From Streptomyces violaceoruber (GTDB taxonomy: Bacteria > Actinomycetota > Actinomycetes > Streptomycetales > Streptomycetaceae), in contig NZ_CP137734.1 of NCBI RefSeq assembly GCF_033406955.1, positions 2,976,001 through 3,040,000 of the forward strand: a DNA stretch of 64,000 nt, written 5' to 3'. The position numbers were made by a program, and so were the translations under genes. A model generated the notes under the pieces. The model ran no database searches. It was not told the DNA's origin and saw nothing but the letters and a program-made list of their open reading frames with translations. Below are positions 11,289 through 22,069 of the stretch, piece by piece. The number at the start of each line of letters is the position of its first letter. Position 1 is the first letter of the stretch.

Positions 11289-12266
11289 CTAGGACAGGCG
11301 CACGCGCGGGTCGATGACTGCGTACATGGCGTCCACGATCAGGTTGAAGACGATGATGAGCGCGGCGCTGACCAGCATGACGCCCATCAGCATCGGCAGG
11401 TCCTTGTTGATGACCGAGTCCAGCGCGAGCCGGCCGATGCCGGCCAGGCCGAAGGTCATCTCGGTCACCATGCCGCCGCCCATCAGCGCGGACAGGTCGA
11501 TGCCGAGGATGGTGACGATGGGCACGAGCGAGCCGCGCCAGGCGTAGCGGAAGAAGGTGTAGTTGCTCGACATGCCCTTGGCACGGGCCGCCCTCACATG
11601 CTCTTCCTGTAGTTGCTCGATCATCGACGACCGGCTCATACGGGTGTAGTTGGCGGTGAAGATGGTCGCCATGACGATCCAGGGGATCAGCAGGCCGGCG
11701 AACCAGCCGGCGGCGTCCTCGGAGATCGGCACGTACTTGGGCTTCTGCAGCCAGCCGGTGCTGTAGACGAGCGCGAGCAGGACGAGCGGGCCGAGGAAGT
11801 AGATCTGCAGGGAGCTGACGACCAGCGAGCCGGAGCTGAACACCTTGTCGATCCAGGTGCCGCGGTTCCTGGCGGCCAGCAGGCCGGCGCCGAGGCCGAC
11901 GATGAGGAAGACGATCAGGGAACCGACGGTCAGCGAGACGGTCAGCGGGAAGCGGTCGAGGATCGTGTCCCAGACGTTCTGGTTGTTCGCGAAGGAGACG
12001 CCGAAGCAGGGGGCGTCGCAGTGACCGACCGCGAAGTCGCGCCCGGTGAAGATGCCCGCCAGGAAATGCCAGTACTGGACCGTGACCGGCTGGTCGAGGC
12101 CCAGGTTCTTGTGGATGATCTCCAGCGCGTCCGGAGTGCAGTTCTTGCCACAGGCCAGCATGGCCGGGTCCTGCGGGATCGCGAAGAACATGAAGAAGGT
12201 GAAGGCACTGATCAACACCAGGATCAGCACCGCGCCGAAGGACCGGCGAATGAGGAATTGAAGCAT
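11289..12266 (-). CDS. bldKC: BldKC, peptide importer permease (OppB type)
   Basis: A 325-residue permease with an OppB-like start (MLQFLIRRSFGAVLILVLIS) and six predicted helices. The EAA loop reads VRAARAKGMSSNYTFF then RYAWRGSLVP. The first extracellular loop holds cysteines (ACGKNC and DAPC) that could form disulphides. It lies after the lipoprotein gene bldKB, separated by about 110 bases that include a stable hairpin, which suggests lower expression than bldKB. In this operon the OppC-type permease (BldKA) comes first and the OppB-type third, unlike the standard order of the adjacent importer. Confidence 0.9.
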   Translation of the reverse strand: MLQFLIRRSFGAVLILVLISAFTFFMFFAIPQDPAMLACGKNCTPDALEIIHKNLGLDQPVTVQYWHFLAGIFTGRDFAVGHCDAPCFGVSFANNQNVWDTILDRFPLTVSLTVGSLIVFLIVGLGAGLLAARNRGTWIDKVFSSGSLVVSSLQIYFLGPLVLLALVYSTGWLQKPKYVPISEDAAGWFAGLLIPWIVMATIFTANYTRMSRSSMIEQLQEEHVRAARAKGMSSNYTFFRYAWRGSLVPIVTILGIDLSALMGGGMVTEMTFGLAGIGRLALDSVINKDLPMLMGVMLVSAALIIVFNLIVDAMYAVIDPRVRLS

Positions 12267-12328
12267 GGCAGACAGCTGCTCTCAGGACTGCGGCAAGGGG
12301 ATGGGGAGGACTGGAGTCGGTCCGGGCC

Positions 12329-12362
12329 CGGTGGCGGGCGCTCCGCAGCGCGCCCGCCACCG
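12329..12362 (-). terminator. hairpin after bldKB (partial terminator or mRNA stabiliser)
   Basis: A 12-bp perfect stem (12329-12340 with 12351-12362) and 10-base loop start 17 bases beyond the bldKB stop. Similar hairpins after binding-protein genes in transport operons let the lipoprotein be made in excess over the membrane parts. There is no U tract, and the downstream genes clearly belong to the same operon. Confidence 0.6.
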
Positions 12363-12379
12363 TTTCCCGACCGGACGGG

Positions 12380-14182
12380 TTACTTCTTGAGGAAGACCCG
12401 GGTCACGTCCACGTAGCTCGAGTCCGAGCTGTAGCGGATGCCGCCGACGTTCGAACCGAAGATCTGGAAGACCTTGGTGTAGTAGATCGGGGCGGCCGGG
12501 TTCACTTCCTTGGAGATGTACTCGTTCAGCTCCGCCCAGGCCTTGGTGGCCTCAGCCGTGTCCGTGATCTGCTGGATGCGCTGGATCTCGGAGTTGACGT
12601 GGTCGTCGTTGATGTGCGAGTAGTTCGACGCACCGTCCTGGATCTGCTTGCCGTCGTAGACCGGCGGGATGACCGTGGAGGCGGACGGCCAGTCCTGGCC
12701 CCAGCCGGTCATGTAGAGGTCCAGCCCGTTGTCGACCTTGCCGACCTGCTCGTACCAGGTGGCGGAGTCGATCTCCTTCTTCTGGATGTCGAGACCGATC
12801 TTCTCCAGGGCGGTGGAGATCAGGACGGCCTGCTTCTGCCGCTCAGGGGTGTTGGCGTAGGCGTAGACGAGGCTCTTGCCCTCGAAGCCGCCTTCCTTGA
12901 TGAGCTTCTTGGCGGCCTCGATGTCGCCGTTCGGCTTCTTGGCGCGGCCGAACGGGTCGAACGCCTCGTCGTAGCCCGGGGTGGTGGGCGACATCAGCGA
13001 GTTGGCGACCTCACCGCCGTAGGCACCGCCGTCGGCCTTGAAGACCGAGTCGGAGGGCAGGGCCAGGGTGATGGCGTCGCGGAGCTTCTTGTCCTTGACG
13101 CGGTTCATGTTGAAGTTGAGCTGCCACACGTAGGGCGCGTAGCCCTGGATCGTGCGGTTCTTCATCGCGTCCTTGTCGCCGACGACCTTCTGGAGCTGCG
13201 TCGTGGCGACCTGGCCGGTGAACATCATGGCGTTCTTGGCGCCACCCTGGTCGGCGAGGAGGGTCTTGGTCTGGTCCTCGTCGTCGTGGTTCATCTCGAT
13301 GTTGAAGCCGTCGACGTACTGGTGGCGCACCGAGTCGGACTTCGGGTCCCACTGGGTGTTCTTGACCAGCTTCATCGACTTGCCGGGCTTGAACTCGGCG
13401 ATCTTGTACGGACCGGCGGCGACGGGCGCGGAGTCGTACTTCTCCTTGGTGTCCGTCTCCTCCGGGACGACGCTGTAACCGGGCATGGTCAGCATCTGCG
13501 GGAGGTCGGGGCGAGCCGTCTTGAAGTGGAAGACGATCGTCTTGTCGTCCGGCGTCTCCAGGACGTTGTCGGGCAGGTGCTTGCCCTTGTCCGGACCCGC
13601 GTAGGCGTCGCGGTAGGTGGTGCCGTCGCCGGACAGCCACTGCTGGAGGTACGTCGGGCCGTCGGTGATGTAGCTGGAGTACATCCGCTCGATCGTGTGG
13701 CGGATGTCCGCCGAGTTGATCGGGTTGCCGTTGGCGTCCTTCAAGTTGTCCTTGAGGGTGTACGTCCAGGTCTTGCCGCCGTCGGTCTGCTTGCCCGCGT
13801 CGGTGGCGAGGTCGCCCACGACGGTCAGGTTGCCGTTCTCGTCCTCGTCGTACTGAGTCAGACCGCGGAAGATGAGGCGGCCGAGCAGCTTGCCGTCCGA
13901 GACGTAGATCTGGCCCGGGTCCAGGTGGGAGAAGTCCGCCGTCTGGTAGACGGTCATGGTGCCGCCCGGCTTGGCGCCCGGGACCTCGGGGGCCGGGCCG
14001 GTGGACGCCTGCGCGTCGCCGATCTGGACCGGCTTCGACTGCGACTTGGCGTCTTCCTTCTTCTTGCTGTTGTCCTTGGCGGAGCTGTCGCTGTCGCCAC
14101 CACCGCAGGCGGTGAGGGTCAGGGCGCCGGCTGCGACCGCGACTATGGCGGCCGTGGCGGTGCGGTTACGGAGAATGCTCAT
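12380..14182 (-). CDS. bldKB: BldKB, oligopeptide-binding lipoprotein
   Basis: A 600-residue extracellular binding protein. The signal peptide with lipobox (LTLTACGG, Cys at about 26) is followed by a charged Asp/Ser/Lys linker (about 30-50) and an SBP_bac_5 fold from about residue 70. In S. coelicolor it is the receptor part of the BldK system that takes up an oligopeptide signal acting early in the bld cascade. The Lys/Glu/Asp content is higher than in neighbouring genes. It lies between the two permease genes, about 110 bases from each. The ATG at 14182 is fixed by the signal peptide. Confidence 0.92.
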   Translation of the reverse strand: MSILRNRTATAAIVAVAAGALTLTACGGGDSDSSAKDNSKKKEDAKSQSKPVQIGDAQASTGPAPEVPGAKPGGTMTVYQTADFSHLDPGQIYVSDGKLLGRLIFRGLTQYDEDENGNLTVVGDLATDAGKQTDGGKTWTYTLKDNLKDANGNPINSADIRHTIERMYSSYITDGPTYLQQWLSGDGTTYRDAYAGPDKGKHLPDNVLETPDDKTIVFHFKTARPDLPQMLTMPGYSVVPEETDTKEKYDSAPVAAGPYKIAEFKPGKSMKLVKNTQWDPKSDSVRHQYVDGFNIEMNHDDEDQTKTLLADQGGAKNAMMFTGQVATTQLQKVVGDKDAMKNRTIQGYAPYVWQLNFNMNRVKDKKLRDAITLALPSDSVFKADGGAYGGEVANSLMSPTTPGYDEAFDPFGRAKKPNGDIEAAKKLIKEGGFEGKSLVYAYANTPERQKQAVLISTALEKIGLDIQKKEIDSATWYEQVGKVDNGLDLYMTGWGQDWPSASTVIPPVYDGKQIQDGASNYSHINDDHVNSEIQRIQQITDTAEATKAWAELNEYISKEVNPAAPIYYTKVFQIFGSNVGGIRYSSDSSYVDVTRVFLKK

Positions 14183-14293
14183 GAGGACGAATCCACCTGC
14201 CTGTGAGTAGTGAGCACTGCTGGTACGTGGCCGGAGGCCGGGCTGAGCGGCGCCGAACCGGCCGGGCGAGGATGTGGGGGGTTCCCCTTGGCC

Positions 14294-15325
14294 TCAGCGG
14301 TTTCCCTTGGGGTCGAAGGCGTCCCGGACCGAGTCACCGAGGAGGTTGAAGGCCACGATGAAGATCACCATGGCGACTCCGGGGAAGAGCATGTAGTAGG
14401 GGTCCTGCTCGACGATGTCCGCGCCGATGGCGAACATCCGTCCCCAGTCCGGCGTGGGCTCGACGTACCCCACGCCCACGAAGGACAGGAACGCGATGCT
14501 GAGGATGGTGCTCGGCAGCGTGAGCGTCGCCTGTACCAGCGTCGGAGTGACGATGTTGGGCAGCAGTTCCTTGCGGAGGATGCGCCAGGGCGAGGCCCCG
14601 GAGATGCGGGCGGCCTCGATGAACTCCCGGTCGCGCAGGGACATCGTGGCACCGCGGACGATGCGGGCCATGCTCATCCAGCCCAGGAAGGACAGCACGA
14701 TGATGATCGCGGCGGCGCGCACGTAGGTGGGCGTCTCCTTGTCGGGAGCGACGAACACCGTGGTGATGACGGGCATCGCGGCGACGAAGAAGAGCTGGCT
14801 GGGCAGGGCCATGAAGAAGTCGGTGATCCGGCCGAGCCAGTAGTCGATCTTGCCGCCGAAGTAGCCGCCGGCCAGGCCGATCAGGACACCCAGCACCGTC
14901 ATGATGATGGTCGCCGCCAGCGCGGTGGCCATCGAGTTGCGCATGCCGTACAGCAGCTGGGTGAACACGTCGCGGCCCAGGCCCGGTTCGATGCCGAACC
15001 AGAAGTCGCCGTCGATGCCGCCGTACGGCGCCGCGGGCATGGTGAACATGTCCAGCAGGTCGGGGTTGTCCTGACCGTACAGCGTGTACGGGTCCTTGCC
15101 GTAGACCATCGAGATCAGCGGCGCCGCCGCCGCGATCACGAAGAAGAACAGGACGACGAAGGCAGAGATCACACCGGCCCGGTCGCGCTTGAAGCGCGCC
15201 CACATCAACTGGCCGGGCTTGCGCCCTTCCGGCTCCTTGGGCTTCGGGGCGTCGCCCTGCGGCGCGCTCTCTTTGTCCAAGACGGAAGAGGCTTCAGCAC
15301 CCTCAATCTCGATTGGACTCGTCAT
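14294..15325 (-). CDS. bldKA: BldKA, peptide importer permease (OppC type)
   Basis: A 343-residue permease with a long polar N-terminal tail (about 50 residues), a first helix near 55-75, a large extracellular loop with a GIDGDFWFG segment, and five more helices. The EAA loop is EAARISGASPWRILRK followed by ELLPN. It is the first recognised gene of the bldK operon. The Shine-Dalgarno before the ATG is weak, and the leader upstream is long and contains a separate 40-codon ORF. The OppC type rather than OppB follows from the N-terminal tail and the DFxPK-like end (DAFDPKGN). Confidence 0.9.
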   Translation of the reverse strand: MTSPIEIEGAEASSVLDKESAPQGDAPKPKEPEGRKPGQLMWARFKRDRAGVISAFVVLFFFVIAAAAPLISMVYGKDPYTLYGQDNPDLLDMFTMPAAPYGGIDGDFWFGIEPGLGRDVFTQLLYGMRNSMATALAATIIMTVLGVLIGLAGGYFGGKIDYWLGRITDFFMALPSQLFFVAAMPVITTVFVAPDKETPTYVRAAAIIIVLSFLGWMSMARIVRGATMSLRDREFIEAARISGASPWRILRKELLPNIVTPTLVQATLTLPSTILSIAFLSFVGVGYVEPTPDWGRMFAIGADIVEQDPYYMLFPGVAMVIFIVAFNLLGDSVRDAFDPKGNR

Positions 15326-15492
15326 GATTCGTCCATTTCACAGGTTGGAGGTCGTCGGGAGTGCGGGAGCCGACGGCCTTCGCACGGCGTACGTCTTTCG
15401 CAGCGCGCGAGGGGAACAAAGACGGAGGGGCAGCACGGCCCCGGGAGAACCCTGGCTCACGGCCGGCGACTGCCGGCCGACGGCACACGACG

Positions 15493-15615
15493 TCAAGGAA
15501 GTTCGCGACGCCGGGCCGCTGCCGCATCAACCGTGACGGCACTGAACGCACCCGCGGGGCCTACACCTGCCATCGGGGACGACGCGACCCATATGGCGCT
15601 TGTGGCACCTCGCAT
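15493..15615 (-). CDS. 40-codon ORF upstream of bldKA, resembles start of a peptide-binding lipoprotein gene
   Basis: The minus strand carries an ATG at 15615 with GAGGAGG 6 bases upstream and 40 codons to a TGA. The product begins MRGATSAIWV and is then Ala/Val/Gly-rich, ending RRRELP. The first ten codons match the start of the binding-protein gene at 8838 at 23 of 30 bases, and both have the same GAGGAGG site. After that the similarity stops and there is no lipobox. It may be the relic of a binding-protein gene that once stood in front of bldKA, or a translated leader peptide. Function is unknown. Confidence 0.45.
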   Translation of the reverse strand: MRGATSAIWVASSPMAGVGPAGAFSAVTVDAAAARRRELP

Positions 15616-16174
15616 GGGTTCCTCCTCATGAATCCGCTGGTTCACCGCAAAGAGGAGCACGCGTCACGTTCCAGCCATCGGCCGGTGATGAGATCGCCGT
15701 GCACCCTCACGCTCGCGAGCCTGCGCCCCGTCAGCGCGTGACCCGTTTATCCGAGCTCTACGCGCCTAACTATCTGCCATCCTCCGGGGAACGAACCACA
15801 GGTTCGAGGTCTCGGTTCGATCACAGATAGGGGCCAGATCTTTCAAAATCCGGACAAAGGGTTTGGTACGAGATCGCTGCGAAACGGACTTGTTACACAT
15901 CTAACGGTGGTGACCGTCCGTATAGCGGACGTCCGCGCGACAGAAATTGATTGCGCGTAACGTGCACGGGGTGCAAGCTGACCCCCAGGTATGTCCCGCG
16001 CCCGGCACGGCCGTCGGCGCCGGCCGCCCGGCCCCCGGACGGGGCTGCCCGCCGGCGCTCCGGGCGGAGTGCTTCCGCGCAGGTTAGTGCGGCCCTGCCC
16101 GCCCTGTGCCGCCCCGCCGGGAAATCGAGGGTTTTCCCTACACCCGACTCCCGCCCGCGTCGCCAACACGCCGA
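15616..16174. other. long upstream region of the bldK operon, no gene seen
   Basis: About 560 bases separate the short ORF from the typA terminator. The part 15840-15960 is clearly less GC-rich than its surroundings, which fits a promoter region for bldK on the minus strand. A small inverted repeat gtccg-tatag-cggac lies at 15916-15930, with another gtccg just after it. I could not fix a -10/-35 pair. No convincing coding sequence is present on either strand. Confidence 0.5.
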
Positions 16175-16215
16175 ACGGCACCGGACCCCACGTGAACCGT
16201 GGGGTCCGGTGCCGT
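16175..16215 (-). terminator. typA terminator hairpin
   Basis: An 18-bp perfect stem (16175-16192 with 16198-16215) with a 5-base loop TGAAC lies 17 bases beyond the typA stop. It is strong and has no U tract, as is usual in Streptomyces. Confidence 0.85.
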
Positions 16216-16231
16216 CCGCCGTGCGGTGGGG

Positions 16232-18139
<1,908 letters not shown>

Positions 18140-18271
18140 ATGAGGCGTACTCCCGGAGGGTGTGTGGACGGCCCTCGCGTACGTCCGTGTCACGCGGGCC
18201 TGCCGGGCGGTACATGCCACGGCCTCACCCAATGGTACGGGGCCCCGGAGGCTGCGGCTTGCCGGGAGGGT

Positions 18272-20542
18272 TCAGGACGAGGGGGAGGGCGAGGCCGGGG
18301 CGGTGGGCCGGGAGCCCTGGGCACCCTTCTTGAGGAAGCCCATGTCCTCGTAGACCGGTGTCCCGAACCCGAAGGCGCCGGCGTTGGCGAGGTTCTTGCG
18401 GGCCGCCGTCAGCTGGGGGCGCTGGTAGAGGGGAACGGAGCCGGCCGCCGCCCAGATCCGCGAGTCGGCCTTGCGCAGCAGGTCCCGGGATTCCTTCTGG
18501 TCCAGGGTGGCCAGGGCCCGGTCGAAGAGCTGGTCGACCTGGTCGGTGCCGACCCGGGTGTAGTTCTGGGCGACGTTCAGGGAACCGTCGGCGGCCGGGA
18601 CGGGCTTGGCGTAGATGGGACGGGCGTCGGTGGCGGGGAACGCGGAGGCGGGCCAGGAGTAGAGCGCCAGGTCGTACTCGCCGGCGGCGATGTGGTCCTT
18701 GAAGTAGCTCTCGTCCGGCACCTTGGTGATCCTGGTGCCGATGCCGATCTCCTTCAGCATGTCCGTGATGCGGTCGGCCACGGTGCGCAGGGTGCCGGAG
18801 CCGGGACCGGAGGGGAGCACGAAGCGGAGGGTGAGCTCCTTGCCGTCCTTGGCGAGCGGGGCCGCCGCCGCGCCGGCCGGGGCCGCGGTGCCCTTGGGGG
18901 CGTAGGCGCCGGGTGCGCCGCCCTGCGCGGTGTTCTTGCCGCTGCTGTGCTTCTCGCCGCTCTCCCGGTCGGCGCCGTCCTTGGCGTCGCCGGCGTCGTC
19001 GTTCCCGCCGTCGTCGTTCTTGCCGTCCTTGTTCTTGTCGTCCTCGCCGACGATGTACGTGCCGTCGTCGCCGCCCTCGGACTTCTCCTCGTCCTTCTTG
19101 TCCTCGTCCTTGTTCTCGTCCTTCTCGGCGCCGGCCGCCTCCTCGCCGTCCTTCTTCTTCACCGGGCCGCCGGGGACCCATCCGGCGTCCGCGAGCAGGG
19201 CTCGGGCCTCCTTGGCGTTCTGCTCGCCGAGGGCGCCGCTGCCGTCGGCGTAGGCGGGCTGGCCGGAGAGCGCGAGGTGGCTGCCCACGGGCTCGGCGGG
19301 CAGACCGAGCGGCTTGAGCACCGCCTCGGCCAGCTCCTCGCGGTCCAGGGCGCGGGCCACGGCCCTGCGGACGCGTTCGTCGGCGAGGGGGCCTTCGGCG
19401 CCGTTGAGGGCGAGCTGGGTGTAGGCGGGCTCCAGGGACTTGCGGAGCTCGAAGCCGCTCAGGGCCTGCTGCCGGCGCCGGGCCTTCGCCGCGGCCTCGC
19501 CGCGCTCCTCGCGGGCGAGGACCTCCTCCTCGGCGGCCTCCTCGTCGGAGCCGTTGGCGATGGCCCAGGAGCGCAGCGCCTCGGCGGCGGACCTGCCCTG
19601 CGGGCCCGCGGCCGGGGTGCCCCCGGGTCCCATGAGCGGGGTGCCGGTGGCGGGGTCCCGGGGACCGGCGGCCAGGGTGACCTCGTCGGCGGTCTCCGGG
19701 TCGATCTCGGCGAGGTCGAGCTTGCCGGCGACCAGTTCGGAGACCCGCTCGTCGCGGGGGACGGCGCGCAGCACGATCTCGTCCAGCTTCGCCGGCTCGC
19801 CCCACCAGCGGGGATTGCCGGTGAGGACCACCTGGTCGCCCTTGGTGTCGACCTTCTTGACCGCGAAGGGCCCGGCGCTGACCTTGAGGGCCCGCCGCGC
19901 GCCGTCGTTGAAGGCGTCCGGGGTGCCCGTGACGTCCTTCGGGTACAGGGGCGTGAACAGGGCCTTCCAGTCGGCGTAGGGCCGGCTGAAGGTGACCTTG
20001 ACCTCCAGGTCGTTCGCACCGCGCTCGACCTTCTCGATGCGGTCGTACCCCGCGTTGCGGGCGGTCCAGTAGGCGCTGTCCTTGCCGGACAGGGCGCGCC
20101 ACTGGGCGGCGAAGTCCGCGGCGCCGATCTCCCGGCCGTCGCTCCAGACGGCCTGCTGGTTCAGCTTGTAGACGACGACCTGCTTGGGCTCGGTGTCGAC
20201 GACCTCGGCCGACTCCAGGTAGTCGGGGTTGCGCACGGGGCTGCCGGTCTCGTCCATCCGGTACATCGAGGGCAGCACGGCCTGCGCGACGCGGGTCGTC
20301 GTGGCGTCGGCGTCCGACTGGAAGGCGTTCAGCGTGTCCGGTACGGAGTCCACGGCCCAGCGCAGGGTGCCGCCGTCGGAGATCCTGGCGCGGGCCGCGG
20401 CGGCGACGTCCTGTTCGGCCAGCGGCTTGCCCGCCGGGTCCTCGGAGGTGCAGCCGGCCAGCGCGGGGACCGCGAGGACGCCCGTGGTGAGGAAGGCGAC
20501 CGCACGCATGACCGCGCGCGGTCCGACGCCGACGTGGGACAT
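18272..20542 (-). CDS. ABC transporter family substrate-binding lipoprotein with charged insert
   Basis: A 756-residue lipoprotein of the peptide-binding (SBP_bac_5) family. The signal peptide ends in a lipobox (ALAGCTSE, Cys about 31). The N-terminal half is a normal binding fold (about 55-330). Two inserts make it much longer than usual: an Ala/Glu/Arg helix near residues 345-380, and a hydrophilic Lys/Glu/Asp/Asn stretch followed by an Ala/Pro/Gly stretch, about 500-600. The ATG at 20542 has GGAGGT about 7 bases upstream. No permease or ATPase gene adjoins it, so it is an orphan receptor or a partner of one of the two nearby importers. Confidence 0.85.
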   Translation of the reverse strand: MSHVGVGPRAVMRAVAFLTTGVLAVPALAGCTSEDPAGKPLAEQDVAAAARARISDGGTLRWAVDSVPDTLNAFQSDADATTTRVAQAVLPSMYRMDETGSPVRNPDYLESAEVVDTEPKQVVVYKLNQQAVWSDGREIGAADFAAQWRALSGKDSAYWTARNAGYDRIEKVERGANDLEVKVTFSRPYADWKALFTPLYPKDVTGTPDAFNDGARRALKVSAGPFAVKKVDTKGDQVVLTGNPRWWGEPAKLDEIVLRAVPRDERVSELVAGKLDLAEIDPETADEVTLAAGPRDPATGTPLMGPGGTPAAGPQGRSAAEALRSWAIANGSDEEAAEEEVLAREERGEAAAKARRRQQALSGFELRKSLEPAYTQLALNGAEGPLADERVRRAVARALDREELAEAVLKPLGLPAEPVGSHLALSGQPAYADGSGALGEQNAKEARALLADAGWVPGGPVKKKDGEEAAGAEKDENKDEDKKDEEKSEGGDDGTYIVGEDDKNKDGKNDDGGNDDAGDAKDGADRESGEKHSSGKNTAQGGAPGAYAPKGTAAPAGAAAAPLAKDGKELTLRFVLPSGPGSGTLRTVADRITDMLKEIGIGTRITKVPDESYFKDHIAAGEYDLALYSWPASAFPATDARPIYAKPVPAADGSLNVAQNYTRVGTDQVDQLFDRALATLDQKESRDLLRKADSRIWAAAGSVPLYQRPQLTAARKNLANAGAFGFGTPVYEDMGFLKKGAQGSRPTAPASPSPSS

Positions 20543-20864
20543 CTCTGCTACCTCCGGAAGGCCGCGTTCGCTGCGTTGTGCCGTATTTGCCGTATGTGCG
20601 GTATTCAAGTTGATCATTTGTATCCGGACGGGGATGCGGCCACTGAAGGGGAAACGGTTCCGCCACGCTCGGAGACACGGCGACGACGGTGCGTAAGGTC
20701 ACCCGTGCGGCGCAATGCCGCCCGCGGTGCACCGACGCGCCCCGGCCAATCGCTGCACATCCCTTCCCAGCGACTGGTGTGACGCGCGACACTCTCAGGC
20801 GCATGAACGTAGCCCCCCAAGGCCGGCGGCCCACTGCCGTGTCCGACGGAAGCGAGGTCACGTC
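20543..20864. promoter_or_regulatory. divergent intergenic region, promoters presumed
   Basis: These 322 bases lie between the divergent lipoprotein gene and the coiled-coil gene. An AT-richer patch at about 20600-20635 (around a gttgatcatttgtatcc sequence) fits a promoter for the minus-strand gene. No coding sequence with a credible start was seen, and I cannot define -10/-35 boxes with confidence. Confidence 0.4.
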
Positions 20865-21155
20865 TTGTCCGTGCACGACGATCTGTCATCGGTGCAGCGC
20901 AGCCTGGACGAACTGTCCCGGACGGTGACCCGGCTGGAACAGCAGCTGGGCAGCGGCGACCTGGAAGTCCGCCGGGTCCGCACCGACGCCGACCACCTGC
21001 GCGAGAGCGTCGCGCTGCTGCGGGCGGCGACTGCCGCGCCTCAGGCGCCCAGGCGTCCGGACCTCGTCCCGATCCCCGACACGCCGTACGACGGCTCCCT
21101 GTGGACGGACTCGGACGACGAGGGTCTCGGCGCCCGCGACCGGCGCGCCCCCTAG
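20865..21155 (+). CDS. small coiled-coil protein, unknown function
   Basis: A 96-residue soluble protein. The first half (about residues 8-55) has heptad-like spacing of Leu and Val (SSVQRSLDELSRTVTRLEQQ, then DHLRESVALL), which predicts a coiled coil. The second half is Pro/Asp-rich and probably unstructured. A TTG at 20865 is chosen because GAGGT lies 6 bases before it; a GTG two codons later is the alternative. The gene precedes the succinate dehydrogenase-like operon by about 60 bases and may be co-transcribed. I do not recognise a characterised family. Confidence 0.6.
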   Translation: MSVHDDLSSVQRSLDELSRTVTRLEQQLGSGDLEVRRVRTDADHLRESVALLRAATAAPQAPRRPDLVPIPDTPYDGSLWTDSDDEGLGARDRRAP

Positions 21156-21216
21156 GGCCTGCTCCGGGGACTCGAGAAAGGCCCTCAACCCGACCCGACC
21201 CGACCGGAGCCGCCCA

Positions 21217-22053
21217 GTGGCCACTGGTACCGAACCGCCAGCCACCGAAGACCGTCCCCCGGGCGGTGGCGTCCACACCCCGACGCGTGCCGCCATCCGC
21301 GCCCGGCACCTGCGCACCGACCGCTGGTGGCTGGCACCGGCCGCCACCGCCGCGGGCCTGCTGGCCTTCGTCGTCTACTCGACCTGGCGGGCCTTCGCGA
21401 ACGCCGACTACTACGCGGCCCCGTACGTCTCGCCCTTCTACTCCCCGTGTCTGGCGGAGAACTGCGAGCCGATGCGCTCGGGGCCCAACTGGGAGCTCTT
21501 CGGCACCTGGTGGGGCATCTCCCCCGCGATCATCATCCTGATCTTCCCGCTCGGCTTCCGCCTGACCTGCTACTACTACCGCAAGGCCTACTACCGGGGC
21601 TTCTGGGCCTCCCCGCCGGCCTGCGCGGTGGCCGAGCCGCACCGCAAGTACACCGGCGAGACCCGCTTCCCGCTGATCCTGCAGAACGTCCACCGGTACT
21701 TCTTCTACGCGGCGCTCCTGGTCGCGGGCATCCTCAGCTACGACACCGTGCTCGCCTTCCGCGACGAGCACTACGCCTGGGGCCACATGGGGCTCGGCAC
21801 CCTGGTCTTCCTCGCCAACATCGCGCTGATCTGGGCGTACACCCTGTCCTGCCACTCCTGCCGGCACATCGTCGGGGGCAAGCTCAAGCACTTCTCGCGG
21901 CATCCCGTGCGCTACCGGATGTGGCAGCTGGTCGGCCGGCTCAACGCCCGGCACATGCAGCTGGCCTGGGCGTCCCTGGTGAGCGTGGCGCTCGCCGACT
22001 TCTACGTGTACCTGGTCGCGTCCGGTGTCTTCGACGATCCGCGCTTCTTCTGA
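21217..22053 (+). CDS. succinate dehydrogenase/fumarate reductase membrane anchor-type protein
   Basis: A 278-residue integral membrane protein with five hydrophobic segments (about 43-60, 100-120, 155-175, 190-215, 245-265). Conserved histidines inside or near the helices (NVHRYFF, HMGLG, CHSCRH) are candidate haem b ligands. It is followed 16 bases later by the flavoprotein gene and then the iron-sulphur gene, the usual order of the actinobacterial anchor-A-B complex. It would anchor the enzyme in the membrane and pass electrons to or from quinone. The start is a GTG with GGAG about 10 bases upstream. A CYYYRKAYYRGFW segment is characteristic of this actinobacterial type. Confidence 0.85.
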   Translation: MATGTEPPATEDRPPGGGVHTPTRAAIRARHLRTDRWWLAPAATAAGLLAFVVYSTWRAFANADYYAAPYVSPFYSPCLAENCEPMRSGPNWELFGTWWGISPAIIILIFPLGFRLTCYYYRKAYYRGFWASPPACAVAEPHRKYTGETRFPLILQNVHRYFFYAALLVAGILSYDTVLAFRDEHYAWGHMGLGTLVFLANIALIWAYTLSCHSCRHIVGGKLKHFSRHPVRYRMWQLVGRLNARHMQLAWASLVSVALADFYVYLVASGVFDDPRFF

Positions 22054-22069
22054 CGAGTGAGGCCTTCTG

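Noticed and set aside
15303..15551. An 82-codon minus-strand frame overlapping the bldKA start
   Set aside because: It is in a different frame from bldKA and from the MRGAT-type ORF, with no ribosome site, and looks like a chance frame.
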